Source of the DNA: a virus
Direction: 5' to 3' (one strand)
Length of the DNA stretch: 48,660 bases
IMG/VR virus record: IMGVR_UViG_3300031803_000001
Span: 1 to 48,660 of that record
The position numbers and the translations under genes are program-made. Shown piece by piece: positions 17,524 to 23,694 of the stretch. Every line of letters begins with the position of its first letter. Position 1 is the stretch's first letter. Under the pieces are notes generated by a model, which was not told the origin of the DNA, did no database searches, and was given only the letters and a program-made list of their open reading frames with translations.

Positions 17524-17680
17524 TATGTTTATCTACTCCGCCATCAAAATACACACAATTGCACTCTGGGACTGCTATTTCTGAAGAGGGTTCTAGCCAT
17601 AAAAACAATCCTATGCCAATGGTCAGCACTAGACTAGATATGCTAAGAAATACCACTTGCTTTACTGGATCATACATCAT
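17507..17680 (-). CDS. Small membrane protein, first gene of the late operon
   Basis: Fifty-seven residues from the ATG at 17680 (a second ATG is at 17677). One transmembrane helix (VVFLSISSLVLTIGIGLFLWL) is followed by a short polar tail. A longer reading frame extends upstream to 17908, but that extension crosses two sigma70-like promoters, so the short form is preferred. The predicted transcript start, about 17684, leaves almost no 5' leader. The 3' end overlaps the fibre gene. Function is unknown; a superinfection-exclusion or fibre-coupled role is possible. Confidence 0.5.
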   Translation of the reverse strand: MMYDPVKQVVFLSISSLVLTIGIGLFLWLEPSSEIAVPECNCVYFDGGVDKHNAISR

Positions 17681-17690
17681 CGTATAGCCT

Positions 17691-17719
17691 ATAATAGAAG
17701 AGGCCCTACTCCACGTCAA
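17691..17719 (-). promoter_or_regulatory. Late promoter P2 (sigma70-like)
   Basis: On the minus strand, TTGACG (17719-17714) and TATTAT (17696-17691) are separated by 17 bp, five of six consensus matches in each box. It points into the late operon and would start RNA near 17684, a few bases before the first ATG. Confidence 0.72.
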
Positions 17720-17723
17720 GTAC

Positions 17724-17751
17724 ATTTTACACACGAAGTTTAGATAGTCAA
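17724..17751 (-). promoter_or_regulatory. Late promoter P1 (sigma70-like)
   Basis: On the minus strand, TTGACT (17751-17746) and TAAAAT (17729-17724) are spaced by 16 bp. It lies just upstream of P2, so the late operon has tandem promoters. It would start RNA near 17717, overlapping the P2 -35 box, which suggests alternative use. Confidence 0.65.
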
Positions 17752-17955
17752 GGGGAATTATTTTTGGATTTTTTAAAATTGGTCTCGCAGAGGGCCTCCC
17801 CTGTCGCATCTGCCAGCATAGTAGCCCACAAACGACCGGTGAAGGGTTGATGTGGCGGAGACCCAGGAGGGACCCGTCTGCGGCATTTGGGGGTGGGGGT
17901 TCATGCAACTTATTTGTGGATTGGCCCGCTGGCCGAATGGAAAGATTTATAAGGT

Positions 17956-18001
17956 GGTTTTAAAGAGACTCCTTTTAGGGGGTTTTAAAGAGACTCCTTT
18001 T
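17956..18001. repeat. Two 21-bp direct repeats, 25-bp period
   Basis: GGTTTTAAAGAGACTCCTTT begins at 17956 and again at 17981, identical over 21 bases (17956-17976 and 17981-18001). The pair lies beside the A/T-rich stretch, and may be a binding-site pair for a replication or transcription factor. Confidence 0.85.
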
Positions 18002-18002
18002 T

Positions 18003-18080
18003 ATAAACCTCTTTTTCTATAAAATGAAAAATTAATTTATAAATGGGTATTTAGGGATTTTAAAAAAAATTTTTTTTAGC
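18003..18080. other. A/T-rich segment with A8T8 tract, candidate unwinding element
   Basis: Nearly all A/T from 18003 to 18080, including eight A followed by eight T (18062-18077), which gives intrinsic curvature and easy melting. It lies immediately left of the repeat array. Such a pairing is characteristic of the DNA unwinding element of plasmid and phage origins; activity is inferred. Confidence 0.5.
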
Positions 18081-18100
18081 TTACCTAGGGGGCGGAAAAA

Positions 18101-18217
18101 TGTCATGACATAAATGTGTCACACCATAAATGTGTCACACCATAAATGTGTCAGGCCATAAAAATGTCAGGCCATGAATCTGACATGACAGGTTTATGAC
18201 ATGACAGGTTTATGACA
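18101..18217. repeat. 16-bp-periodic iteron array in two orientations
   Basis: TGTCA or TGACA occurs at 18101, 18117, 18133, 18149, 18165, 18181, 18197 and 18213, exactly 16 bp apart. The underlying 13-bp unit CATAAATGTGTCA is direct at 18109, 18125, 18141 and (variant) 18157, then appears inverted as TGACAGGTTTATG at 18186 and 18202. Cores switch from TGTCA to TGACA at the middle, so the array is four direct plus two inverted iterons. The strict spacing of about 1.5 helical turns suggests ordered protein binding. Confidence 0.9.
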
Positions 18218-18218
18218 A

Positions 18219-18246
18219 CCAATTTTATGTCATGACATAAAATTGG
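18219..18246. repeat. Perfect 28-bp palindrome
   Basis: Bases 18219-18246 are self-complementary without interruption, centred between 18232 and 18233, with core TGTCATGACA. The same 10-bp palindrome also opens the iteron array at 18101-18110. It looks like a high-affinity site for the dimeric form of whatever binds the array. Confidence 0.92.
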
Positions 18247-18257
18247 ATGGTGAACAT

Positions 18258-18308
18258 GCGACTAGTGAACAAATCCCCACTATGCTATACACGCGACTAG
18301 TGGACAAA
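18258..18308. repeat. Two 16-bp repeats containing ACTAGT
   Basis: GCGACTAGTGAACAAA (18258-18273) and GCGACTAGTGGACAAA (18293-18308) differ at one base and lie 35 bp apart, downstream of the palindrome. The palindromic ACTAGT centre suggests another dimer site. Confidence 0.85.
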
Positions 18309-18339
18309 CGCTCAAAAATAAATTGGCTTTTTTGTGTCC

Positions 18340-18600
18340 ACGGGCTTGACCGATGGCCGATACTATGGTCTACTGCCTCTGTAGTCGATCACAGCCCATA
18401 CCGCTGGTCAAACGTTGGCCAGCCGAAGAGCCGAAAGGCGGGCTAGATAATAGATCGGCCGTAGGTACATTGCTCCAACCTAGCCATCCAAGGCTACCCC
18501 CTATAGCACGGGGGCTTGCATGAGCAACGTATGCGGGTTCATACCGCCGCCTATGTCGGGAACACCGGGTTCCCGGTTCGCATGACTGCCATTCGTTTTT
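18340..18600 (+). other. GC-rich structured leader, candidate noncoding RNA
   Basis: This stretch is much richer in G+C than the surrounding genes and contains several local hairpins: GCC-GAAA-GGC near 18430 (a GNRA-type tetraloop), CCCCC/GGGGG at 18496-18513 closing an 8-base loop, GCGG/CCGC around 18533-18548, and CCGGG/CCCGG near 18565. No open frame of note runs along the plus strand. It ends in an eight-T run (about 18596-18603) just before the ribosome site of the first early gene. It could be a structured 5' leader, an antiterminator, or a replication RNA. Confidence 0.4.
18346..18374 (+). promoter_or_regulatory. Possible early rightward promoter
   Basis: TTGACC (18346-18351), a 17-bp spacer and TCTACT (18369-18374; four of six consensus bases). 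It is the best plus-strand candidate before the first early gene but the -10 is weak, so an activator may be needed. Confidence 0.35.
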
Positions 18601-18619
18601 TTTATAAGGAAAAGACAAA

Positions 18620-19306
18620 ATGGCAACCGTACCCTATCTAGCTACCCTCGACGGTAGCACAATGTTATTTAAGAACGAGCGGGAATTTACTCGTTTATGT
18701 GCCGCGAATTTTCTTGCGGCGGAAAACGTTGGCATTCAGACCCTGGCGCAGATAACCCGCAAAAATGGGCGGGCTGTAATCATCAGGATCGACAATACCG
18801 AACTATCGGAGCAACCTGTGCACTGGTTTCGCGAACAGGCCGATTTATACTTTGGGATATCGAACAAAAAAAAGGGCCCAAAAAGGAAGGCTTTAGTTTT
18901 TCTTCGCAATGGTATCCCGGTCTATTTTGGAAATCAGCTTAGGTTTGGCGAAGTCTGTACGTACGTGGCTGGAATGCAGCACGTTGAGTCTATCACGTAT
19001 TCCGCGGTTGAGCGTTATTGCCAAGCGCTGGCCACGAATGATGACGGTAGTCTTAAAACTACCCCATTAGATGGATGGGACAAGCAAGCCTACGCGGCAA
19101 CCTGGAAGAGACTGACTAATTGCGATTTATCTATCCACGCATTGGTCCCTGACCTGGTCGACAAAATCGAAACGGAGCATTTTGAAGCAATCGATGAAGA
19201 GGAGGAAGAGGCAACCGACGAAGTAGATGAGGAGGTGATCGACGAATCTGAACAACTGGCGGAGCTGGTAACAGAGCAGCTAATGGCCGCGAACGCTAAC
19301 ACATAA
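18620..19306 (+). CDS. First rightward gene, acidic-tailed hypothetical protein
   Basis: A 228-residue protein beginning MATVPYLATL with AAGGA upstream. Residues 1-165 look like a compact alpha/beta domain with a basic patch (SNKKKGPKRKA, about 81-91); the last ~65 residues are extremely acidic (runs of E/D around 187-210), which would form a flexible, DNA-mimic-like or protein-binding tail. I recognise no family. As the first gene beside the iteron array it is a positional candidate for the array-binding initiator or regulator. Codon use is more GC-rich than in the late genes. Confidence 0.6.
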   Translation: MATVPYLATLDGSTMLFKNEREFTRLCAANFLAAENVGIQTLAQITRKNGRAVIIRIDNTELSEQPVHWFREQADLYFGISNKKKGPKRKALVFLRNGIPVYFGNQLRFGEVCTYVAGMQHVESITYSAVERYCQALATNDDGSLKTTPLDGWDKQAYAATWKRLTNCDLSIHALVPDLVDKIETEHFEAIDEEEEEATDEVDEEVIDESEQLAELVTEQLMAANANT

Positions 19307-19375
19307 TTCTAGAATGGGGCAGTCATGCGAATCGGTAACCTGGAAATTATTTTTTTGAATTTCTTGGTTTCACGG

Positions 19376-19404
19376 TTGACAGGCAATTTGATATGGTGTA
19401 TTTT
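19376..19404 (+). promoter_or_regulatory. Sigma70-like promoter, first of a duplicated promoter-leader
   Basis: TTGACA (19376-19381), 17-bp spacer, TATTTT (19399-19404). It is followed by a 36-base leader that recurs 327 bp downstream. It drives the small gene at 19448. Confidence 0.7.
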
Positions 19405-19405
19405 A

Positions 19406-19441
19406 CACGTATCACTTTTACTGTTTCAAATTTTACAAGGG
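19406..19441 (+). repeat. 36-bp leader repeat, copy 1 (copy 2 at 19733-19768)
   Basis: The two copies match at 35 of 36 bases and each ends at the ribosome site (ACAAGGG) of a small gene. Weaker similarity continues upstream through the promoter boxes at the same 327-bp offset, so the unit duplicated was a promoter plus leader, giving two small genes common control. Confidence 0.88.
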
Positions 19442-19447
19442 GAAAAA

Positions 19448-19687
19448 ATGAGCAAGCTAACGCCTGTTTTTAGGCACTCTCAGCTGCTGATGAATCGAAT
19501 TGTCAAACTACAACCCATGCAAACGAGCCGAGCCTATTACCGGATCGACGATGAAATCCGAAAAATCAACAAACGGCTCGCCAAGATTCTGGTTAATATG
19601 GAACGGGACGGAAATAAGCTTTCTAGAAACTATCAACCTACAACTTTTTTCGGATACCGAGGAAACTACTCTCCCCCCATCAAATAA
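19448..19687 (+). CDS. Small basic protein, early
   Basis: Seventy-nine residues from the ATG at 19448, which follows AAGGGG; a longer frame from 19325 would run through the promoter and leader. The protein is basic, with a helical centre (YRIDDEIRKINKRLAKILVNMER) and a polar Tyr/Pro-rich end. No known family. The same promoter-leader precedes the next gene, and their central helices share a faint pattern, so they may be diverged paralogs. Confidence 0.5.
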   Translation: MSKLTPVFRHSQLLMNRIVKLQPMQTSRAYYRIDDEIRKINKRLAKILVNMERDGNKLSRNYQPTTFFGYRGNYSPPIK

Positions 19688-19702
19688 ATCTTGGTTTTGC
19701 CC

Positions 19703-19731
19703 TTGCAAGGCAATCCGCTATAGTCTATCGT
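19703..19731 (+). promoter_or_regulatory. Second promoter of the duplicated promoter-leader
   Basis: By alignment with the first copy, the boxes are TTGCAA (19703-19708) and TATCGT (19726-19731) at 17 bp. A better -10, TATAGT, lies at 19719-19724, with TTTTGC 18 bp upstream. Both readings serve the gene at 19776. Confidence 0.5.
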
Positions 19732-19732
19732 G

Positions 19733-19768
19733 CACGTATCGCTTTTACTGTTTCAAATTTTACAAGGG
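19733..19768 (+). repeat. 36-bp leader repeat, copy 2
   Basis: Second copy of the leader at 19406-19441, differing at one base (G at 19741 for A at 19414). It precedes the ATG at 19776. Confidence 0.88.
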
Positions 19769-19775
19769 AAAACAA

Positions 19776-19979
19776 ATGAGTGGAAAGCTAAGAGCCCGCA
19801 TTCTAAAAGGTGAAGTATTACACAAACCGCACTCCAAGATCAGCTACACCCCCAATACGTCTGGCTTGTATGATTTTTACGAAGAGTTTAATAGACGGCT
19901 TGCCCGTACTGAATTTTACAAGGGCCAACTAGAAAGCGAGACAAGTGAGGAATGGGGTGAGATAATCTGGTTGACTTAG
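19776..19979 (+). CDS. Small hypothetical protein, early
   Basis: Sixty-seven residues from the ATG at 19776, preceded by AAGGGAAAA in the duplicated leader. The N-terminal third is basic (MSGKLRARILKGEV), the middle contains a helix (LYDFYEEFNRRLARTE), and the end is acidic. No family is recognised. The longer frame from 19500 overlaps the previous gene and is rejected. Confidence 0.5.
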   Translation: MSGKLRARILKGEVLHKPHSKISYTPNTSGLYDFYEEFNRRLARTEFYKGQLESETSEEWGEIIWLT

Positions 19980-20030
19980 TGATACCTAAAAGCCCCCCGG
20001 TCTGCCAAATGGTAGATTGGGGGGATTGGG

Positions 20031-20101
20031 TAAAATAGGTAAAATAGGTAATATAGGTAAAATAGATAATATAGGTAATATAGGTAATATAGGTAATATA
20101 G
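20031..20101. repeat. 9-bp tandem repeat, about eight copies
   Basis: Units TAAAATAGG or TAATATAGG run head to tail from 20031 to about 20101, with one TAAAATAGA variant. The alternation of two unit types suggests expansion by slippage. It leads into the poly-A tract. Confidence 0.9.
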
Positions 20102-20106
20102 CCACG

Positions 20107-20139
<33 letters not shown>

Positions 20140-20228
20140 TGTAAAATTTTTTCCCGGAAAGCCCCGGGAAACCGCGGAAGGACACCAGACACCAGAAAAC
20201 CACACAAGGCACCAGAAACCTATTTTTT

Positions 20229-20286
20229 TATTTAACCGGAAAAGGGCACCAGACAACCCTATTTAACCGGAAAAGGGCACCAGACA
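20229..20286. repeat. Two 27-bp direct repeats, 31-bp period
   Basis: The sequence opening TATTTAACCGGAAAAGGG and ending CACCAGACA occurs at 20229-20255 and 20260-20286, separated by four bases. Each copy carries GGCACCAGACA, a motif also found at 24034-24044. Confidence 0.88.
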
Positions 20287-20326
20287 GCATAAAACCACAC
20301 AAATAAACCATAATATAAAGACTCCC

Positions 20327-20356
20327 AAAAAGGCCAGTACTTAGACTGGCCTTTTT
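20327..20356. terminator. Bidirectional intrinsic terminator
   Basis: A perfect 12-bp stem (AAAAAGGCCAGT at 20327-20338 with its complement at 20345-20356) closes a six-base loop, with A5 on one side and T5 on the other, so it can stop RNA in both directions. It ends transcription from the duplicated-promoter genes. Confidence 0.85.
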
Positions 20357-20394
20357 CGTAGACTTTATCGGCACCACTGGAAAAGGAAAATACC

Positions 20395-20493
20395 ATGACA
20401 AAAGACCAGATTACTGAAGATTATGAAATCGATCTAAATAGTTTCTACGAAACCCTGGAAACCATCAATGAAACCAATGATTCAACCATATAA
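20395..20493 (+). CDS. Very small acidic protein
   Basis: A 32-residue frame (MTKDQITEDYEIDLN...) with AAAAGGA upstream and a clean stop. It is strongly acidic and helical in character, in the style of small phage inhibitors of host proteins. It lies just after the terminator. The short length makes it uncertain. Confidence 0.4.
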   Translation: MTKDQITEDYEIDLNSFYETLETINETNDSTI

Positions 20494-20671
20494 AACTGGT
20501 CATTTGGTGCCAGCCAAGTGTCGTGGGTGGTCAAAGTGTGGTGATTCTTTATGAGTTTCTTTCTTTACTCTAAAAAATCACTTCAATTTTTAATAGCATA
20601 CGCTTTGACCTATCCCAACACTTCGACTGGGCTTTCATCCTTATTTTATAGGGAATCTAAGCAATTTTACC

Positions 20672-20699
20672 TTGTATTTCCAATGGACTTGGCTATAAT
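20672..20699 (+). promoter_or_regulatory. Sigma70-like promoter with flanking inverted repeat
   Basis: TTGTAT (20672-20677), 16 bp, TATAAT (20694-20699). TGGACTTGG (20684-20692) and its complement CCAAGTCCA (20717-20725) bracket the -10 and start site, so the site may be an operator or the RNA may fold at its 5' end. It drives the genes from 20747. Confidence 0.7.
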
Positions 20700-20746
20700 T
20701 TCACATAGACACCAAACCAAGTCCAATTTCTAGCTAGGAAACACAA

Positions 20747-21121
20747 ATGGACAAGTACCAAATGCAGGAATTCCATCGTAAACGAATCAATTATCCTCCA
20801 GAACACCTAGAATTGGTAAAAACGCAGGCTATAACCTTAGAAAACCTCTGTAAAGATATCAACAGACTGTTTTCCGACTGTAAAAACGAGAAGGTTTACG
20901 TTACTGGAAAAAAACAACTCCAGAAAACCCTAGACCAACTCCATGCTTTACAAGCATACAATCAACGAAAAAATATCATAGATATCGAGCCATTTCAGGC
21001 CATAAAAAAATCTGTCCAAGCTTGTATTCTCTTTAGGGAAACCACGCTTGCCAAGCGATACGAGAAAGCGAAAAAAGCTGGGCAAGCATCTTTTTGGTGG
21101 CGTCAACGTAAACAAGGATAG
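20747..21121 (+). CDS. Helical basic protein, early
   Basis: A 124-residue Lys-rich protein, mostly helical, with likely coiled-coil stretches (about 28-70). The start at 20747 follows TAGGAAACACAA. No family or catalytic motif is recognised. It is the first gene after the promoter at 20.67 kb, with the two paralogous genes following closely. Confidence 0.5.
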   Translation: MDKYQMQEFHRKRINYPPEHLELVKTQAITLENLCKDINRLFSDCKNEKVYVTGKKQLQKTLDQLHALQAYNQRKNIIDIEPFQAIKKSVQACILFRETTLAKRYEKAKKAGQASFWWRQRKQG

Positions 21122-21130
21122 GGAGAAACC

Positions 21131-21406
21131 ATGACAACAGAAATCGAATATTTTGGCGGTAGCTTTTTCAGTATCGAAATTACCGTACCAGCAGATTTAA
21201 TGGGCCACCAGGGTAGTTGGGATGATGATGCAGAATTTTACGGTCCAGAATTGCAAAGATTAAACCCGGATGCGGATATGATAAAGATTCGAGTAGAACT
21301 AGCTGAACTAGGTCTGGATAAAAATTGGAACACAGCACCAGATGATATTGTTTGGCAATACGTTTCGTGGATTTTAGCTTTTGAGAGAAAGGACCGTAAA
21401 TCCTAA
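21131..21406 (+). CDS. Small early protein, paralog of the next gene
   Basis: Ninety-one acidic residues. ITVPADLMGH, GPELQRLNPDADM and WQYVSWILAFERK all recur in the next gene product, so the two arose by tandem duplication. This copy is shorter: it lacks two insertions found in the second. AGGGAGA precedes the start. Function is unknown. Confidence 0.55.
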   Translation: MTTEIEYFGGSFFSIEITVPADLMGHQGSWDDDAEFYGPELQRLNPDADMIKIRVELAELGLDKNWNTAPDDIVWQYVSWILAFERKDRKS

Positions 21407-21441
21407 TCCTACTACGCCACGAATATAGGAAAACAATTACC

Positions 21442-21894
21442 ATGGAAACAGAAATCGAAGTTTTTGGCTATAATGTGTTCCATAAGGATATTTTCAAGAT
21501 CGAAATTACCGTACCAGTAGATTTAATAGGGCACAAGGACGACTTTTTTGCAGGCTTTTATAACCAGGGTAGTTGGGATGCCGAAGCCAAAGTTTATGGT
21601 CCAGAATTGCAAAGATTAAACCCGAATGCGGATATGCTAATGATTAGAGGCCAACTGACCTACTTCTTTGATAAGAATCCATATCTGGATTTTTTCGAGA
21701 ACATCAAACAGTCCGAATGCGGCGTAGACCATAAAGATTGGAATACAGAACCAGATAATATTGTTTGGCAGTGCGTTTCGTGGATTTTAGCTTGTGAGAG
21801 AAAGGAACGAAAAGACCATGAAAAACTACTTCTCAAATATGAAAACTATAGAAAGGAACAAAGAGAAATAGATCGTGGGAAGAAACTAGGGTAG
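21442..21894 (+). CDS. Early protein, longer paralog of the preceding gene
   Basis: A 150-residue paralog of the upstream protein. Shared landmarks are ITVPVDLIGH, GPELQRLNPNADM, DWNTEPDNIVWQ and VSWILACERK. Relative to the shorter copy it has an insertion after the first landmark, another of about 15-20 residues in the middle (FFENIKQSECG), and a charged C-terminal extension. TAGGAAAAC lies upstream of the start. The conserved core is likely a small protein-binding domain; no family is recognised. Confidence 0.55.
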   Translation: METEIEVFGYNVFHKDIFKIEITVPVDLIGHKDDFFAGFYNQGSWDAEAKVYGPELQRLNPNADMLMIRGQLTYFFDKNPYLDFFENIKQSECGVDHKDWNTEPDNIVWQCVSWILACERKERKDHEKLLLKYENYRKEQREIDRGKKLG

Positions 21895-21926
21895 ATATTC
21901 CAGAAAGAAAGATAGAATTTATATCG

Positions 21927-21977
21927 AACGGTCTATTGCTACATCATGCCACGTTTTTCTTCCAGCAATAGACCGTT
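21927..21977. repeat. 14-bp inverted repeat with 23-base loop
   Basis: AACGGTCTATTGCT (21927-21940) pairs perfectly with 21964-21977. The loop includes ATGCCACG. No T-run follows directly, although the downstream sequence is T-rich. It sits between two early genes and resembles the long-loop hairpins at 20684, 25159 and 32372. Confidence 0.85.
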
Positions 21978-22024
21978 TATTATCGATTTTATTTTCCACT
22001 ACCATCTTTTTGAAAAGGAACCAT

Positions 22025-22414
22025 ATGGCCAAAACGCAACCCACTTGTCAAGAAAGAATAGACGACGAATTAGTATCTTCACTCGATGATCTCCGTCTAT
22101 TATGGGAAGCATTCCAGAAAGGCGAAGAATACGTAGACGATCTAGGCAGTTTTTTAGCGTACCACCTATCGTTCGATTATGTAGATTCCGACAATTACTG
22201 GCGCTACCAGATTAGTTGGGGTGGCCCCGCATCAGAGTACCGATTTTATTACAATTCAGAGGATCCAGAAAAAGACCGGATAACTCGGGTTGAATATTGG
22301 TTTTCGGATTGGTTTGATAGTGCGTGCCGTGTTATAACAGGAAAAGATAAAGAACTACTGCTAGAAGTGTTCAATTTCCACCGCTGTGGAAGGAGCTGGA
22401 AAAGAATGTATTGA
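22025..22414 (+). CDS. Small early protein with SWGGPASEYRF motif
   Basis: A 129-residue acidic protein from the ATG at 22025, which follows AAAAGGAACC; an upstream TTG at 22010 is less likely. The core YWRYQISWGGPASEYRFYY...RVEYWFSDWFDSACR resembles a family of small conserved proteins found on plasmids and phages whose function is not established to my knowledge. Trp and Tyr are abundant. A hairpin and possible promoter region follow. Confidence 0.55.
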   Translation: MAKTQPTCQERIDDELVSSLDDLRLLWEAFQKGEEYVDDLGSFLAYHLSFDYVDSDNYWRYQISWGGPASEYRFYYNSEDPEKDRITRVEYWFSDWFDSACRVITGKDKELLLEVFNFHRCGRSWKRMY

Positions 22415-22469
22415 CCTTGCCTGCAAATCGTCGTCGCCACGATAAATGAAAGAAAAAGAGTGTCCGACA

Positions 22470-22491
22470 GCAGACCAGTAGCATGGTCTGC
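22470..22491. repeat. 8-bp hairpin between early genes
   Basis: GCAGACCA (22470-22477) pairs with TGGTCTGC (22484-22491) around a six-base loop. There is no T-run, so it is more likely a leader element or processing site than a terminator. Confidence 0.7.
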
Positions 22492-22532
22492 AATCAGTTA
22501 CTCTATCTCCAGCGAAAGGAAACCAGAATTAC

Positions 22533-22844
22533 ATGCAGATTATAGAAACCCCTCATTTACAAAAAACTAAAGCACCAGTATGTTTCTCCGCGGGAGGCCA
22601 ACCATTATTAGACCTTATATTTCAGGAAGGGCGTATTCTCCAGGAAGCAATTGACAATAGCGATATGGATGTTATTTTATGTCCAACTTGTGAAAAACCC
22701 TATTTAATGCCTCATGAAAGTGTACTACGTAATCTAGAAGAGGCCTTACACGATCCCACTTGTAAAGAATGTTTTGAAAAGTGGACCCCTAAGAAATATT
22801 CCCGTATTTATAGATTTCAACACAAGAAAGCAAAGAACAAATGA
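22533..22844 (+). CDS. Small zinc-ribbon-like protein
   Basis: A 103-residue protein. CPTC near residue 49 and CKEC near residue 84 form a possible four-Cys zinc site, separated by a helical block. The C-terminal end is basic (KKYSRIYRFQHKKAKNK). The last ~25 bases of its coding region that encode PKKYSRI reappear, nearly unchanged, in the noncoding spacer at 25036-25060. The stop overlaps the next start by 4 bp (ATGA). Confidence 0.55.
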   Translation: MQIIETPHLQKTKAPVCFSAGGQPLLDLIFQEGRILQEAIDNSDMDVILCPTCEKPYLMPHESVLRNLEEALHDPTCKECFEKWTPKKYSRIYRFQHKKAKNK

Positions 22845-23227
22845 CTAATAGCCCATCCAAATATGCTGTTGAAGTAACGATTAAAACCAATCACGTACCA
22901 CGCGATATTTTGTATGTTTGGGATTTAACGATTCCTGAGTTAATCGAACTAGATTTAATTCGATCCGAAGAAGATTTGACTGAAAAAAGAAAGGAGGAAC
23001 TCTGCGACAAAACGGAAAATTACGTGCGTTTTAAAAGTTGGATATATCCATTACATGAGTTTACAAGCTGGGGTATTGGACCGTGGATATCACCACGACC
23101 AAATTGGGCGATAGACTGGGATGGTTATTTATCAGACAGTTTTTTCTCAGGAATAGTTATCAAGTATCTACCAGCTTCCCACGATAGATATGATGAAGCA
23201 GTAATTTGTGGAACATATTACACTTAG
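22841..23227 (+). CDS. Hypothetical early protein
   Basis: A 128-residue protein, Trp- and Tyr-rich, with no cysteine cluster or membrane segment. It is translationally coupled to the zinc-ribbon-like gene through ATGA. The next gene follows after 9 bp. No recognised family. Confidence 0.5.
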   Translation: MTNSPSKYAVEVTIKTNHVPRDILYVWDLTIPELIELDLIRSEEDLTEKRKEELCDKTENYVRFKSWIYPLHEFTSWGIGPWISPRPNWAIDWDGYLSDSFFSGIVIKYLPASHDRYDEAVICGTYYT

Positions 23228-23236
23228 GAAATAACC

Positions 23237-23626
23237 ATGACGAAAATTGGAATTGACAGCGTGAGTAAGTTAACCATAGACTTCATGTATACTGGAATGG
23301 TAGATTATTGGGGTGGGGATAGTGATCGTTGGAAAGATAATTGTGGCTGTGTGTTTGCATCAAATGATAACGAAACCACCCTAAGGGATTTAGAATCCCA
23401 AATTCTAGCCGAATTATTTGATATGGGAACTGATTTTGACCTAAAACCAGCTTTCGATGACATAACATCTAGCGATATCAAAGAAGCATACCAAAATGCT
23501 CTATCAACAGAAGGAAAAGATGCCTATAAACGCAATACTACCTGGGAAGGTTCCAGCCCGAATCCTAGAGACCTAGAAGAGGAGCCTCCAGTTGTCATCT
23601 TTTTGCTCAAAATAGAGACAGACTAA
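23237..23626 (+). CDS. Hypothetical acidic early protein
   Basis: A 129-residue acidic protein with a start nine bases after the preceding stop and TAGGAAATAACC upstream. It is mixed alpha/beta with DLESQILAELFDMG as a likely helix and ends in a short hydrophobic strand (VVIFLLKI). No motif is recognised. It may interact with the products of its two coupled neighbours. Confidence 0.48.
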   Translation: MTKIGIDSVSKLTIDFMYTGMVDYWGGDSDRWKDNCGCVFASNDNETTLRDLESQILAELFDMGTDFDLKPAFDDITSSDIKEAYQNALSTEGKDAYKRNTTWEGSSPNPRDLEEEPPVVIFLLKIETD

Positions 23627-23694
23627 ACCAAAAGGTATTTTTAATTGCCTAGGAGTTTTTTTCCAGCATTCAGCAACCTTAAGGACCTAAAACC

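Larger units (their letters stand above)
17752..18619. other. Bidirectional control region / candidate replication origin
   Basis: This 868-bp gene-free interval separates the two oppositely transcribed arms. From left to right it holds a GC-rich stretch (about 17775-17940), two 21-bp direct repeats, a very A/T-rich stretch with an A8T8 tract (18003-18080), a 16-bp-periodic array of TGTCA/TGACA elements (18101-18217), a 28-bp perfect palindrome (18219-18246), two copies of a 16-bp SpeI-containing repeat (18258-18308), and a GC-rich hairpin-rich segment (18340-18600). A/T-rich unwinding DNA beside iterons is the layout of iteron-type origins; the palindrome could bind a dimeric regulator. Confidence 0.6.

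Noticed and set aside
17681-17908. N-terminal extension of the first late gene (frame from 17908)
   Set aside because: It crosses two good sigma70-like promoters and begins with a Pro-rich GC-biased stretch without a ribosome site.
18101-18217. CRISPR-like array
   Set aside because: Units are 16 bp with no unique spacers and no cas genes; it is an iteron-type array.
18525-18600. T-arm-like sequence suggesting a tRNA
   Set aside because: GGGTTCATACC looks like a T-loop but no matching acceptor stem, anticodon arm or D-arm could be folded around it.
20551-20733. A 60-codon plus-strand frame before the promoter at 20.67 kb
   Set aside because: It runs through the strong -35/-10 boxes and inverted repeat and has no ribosome site.
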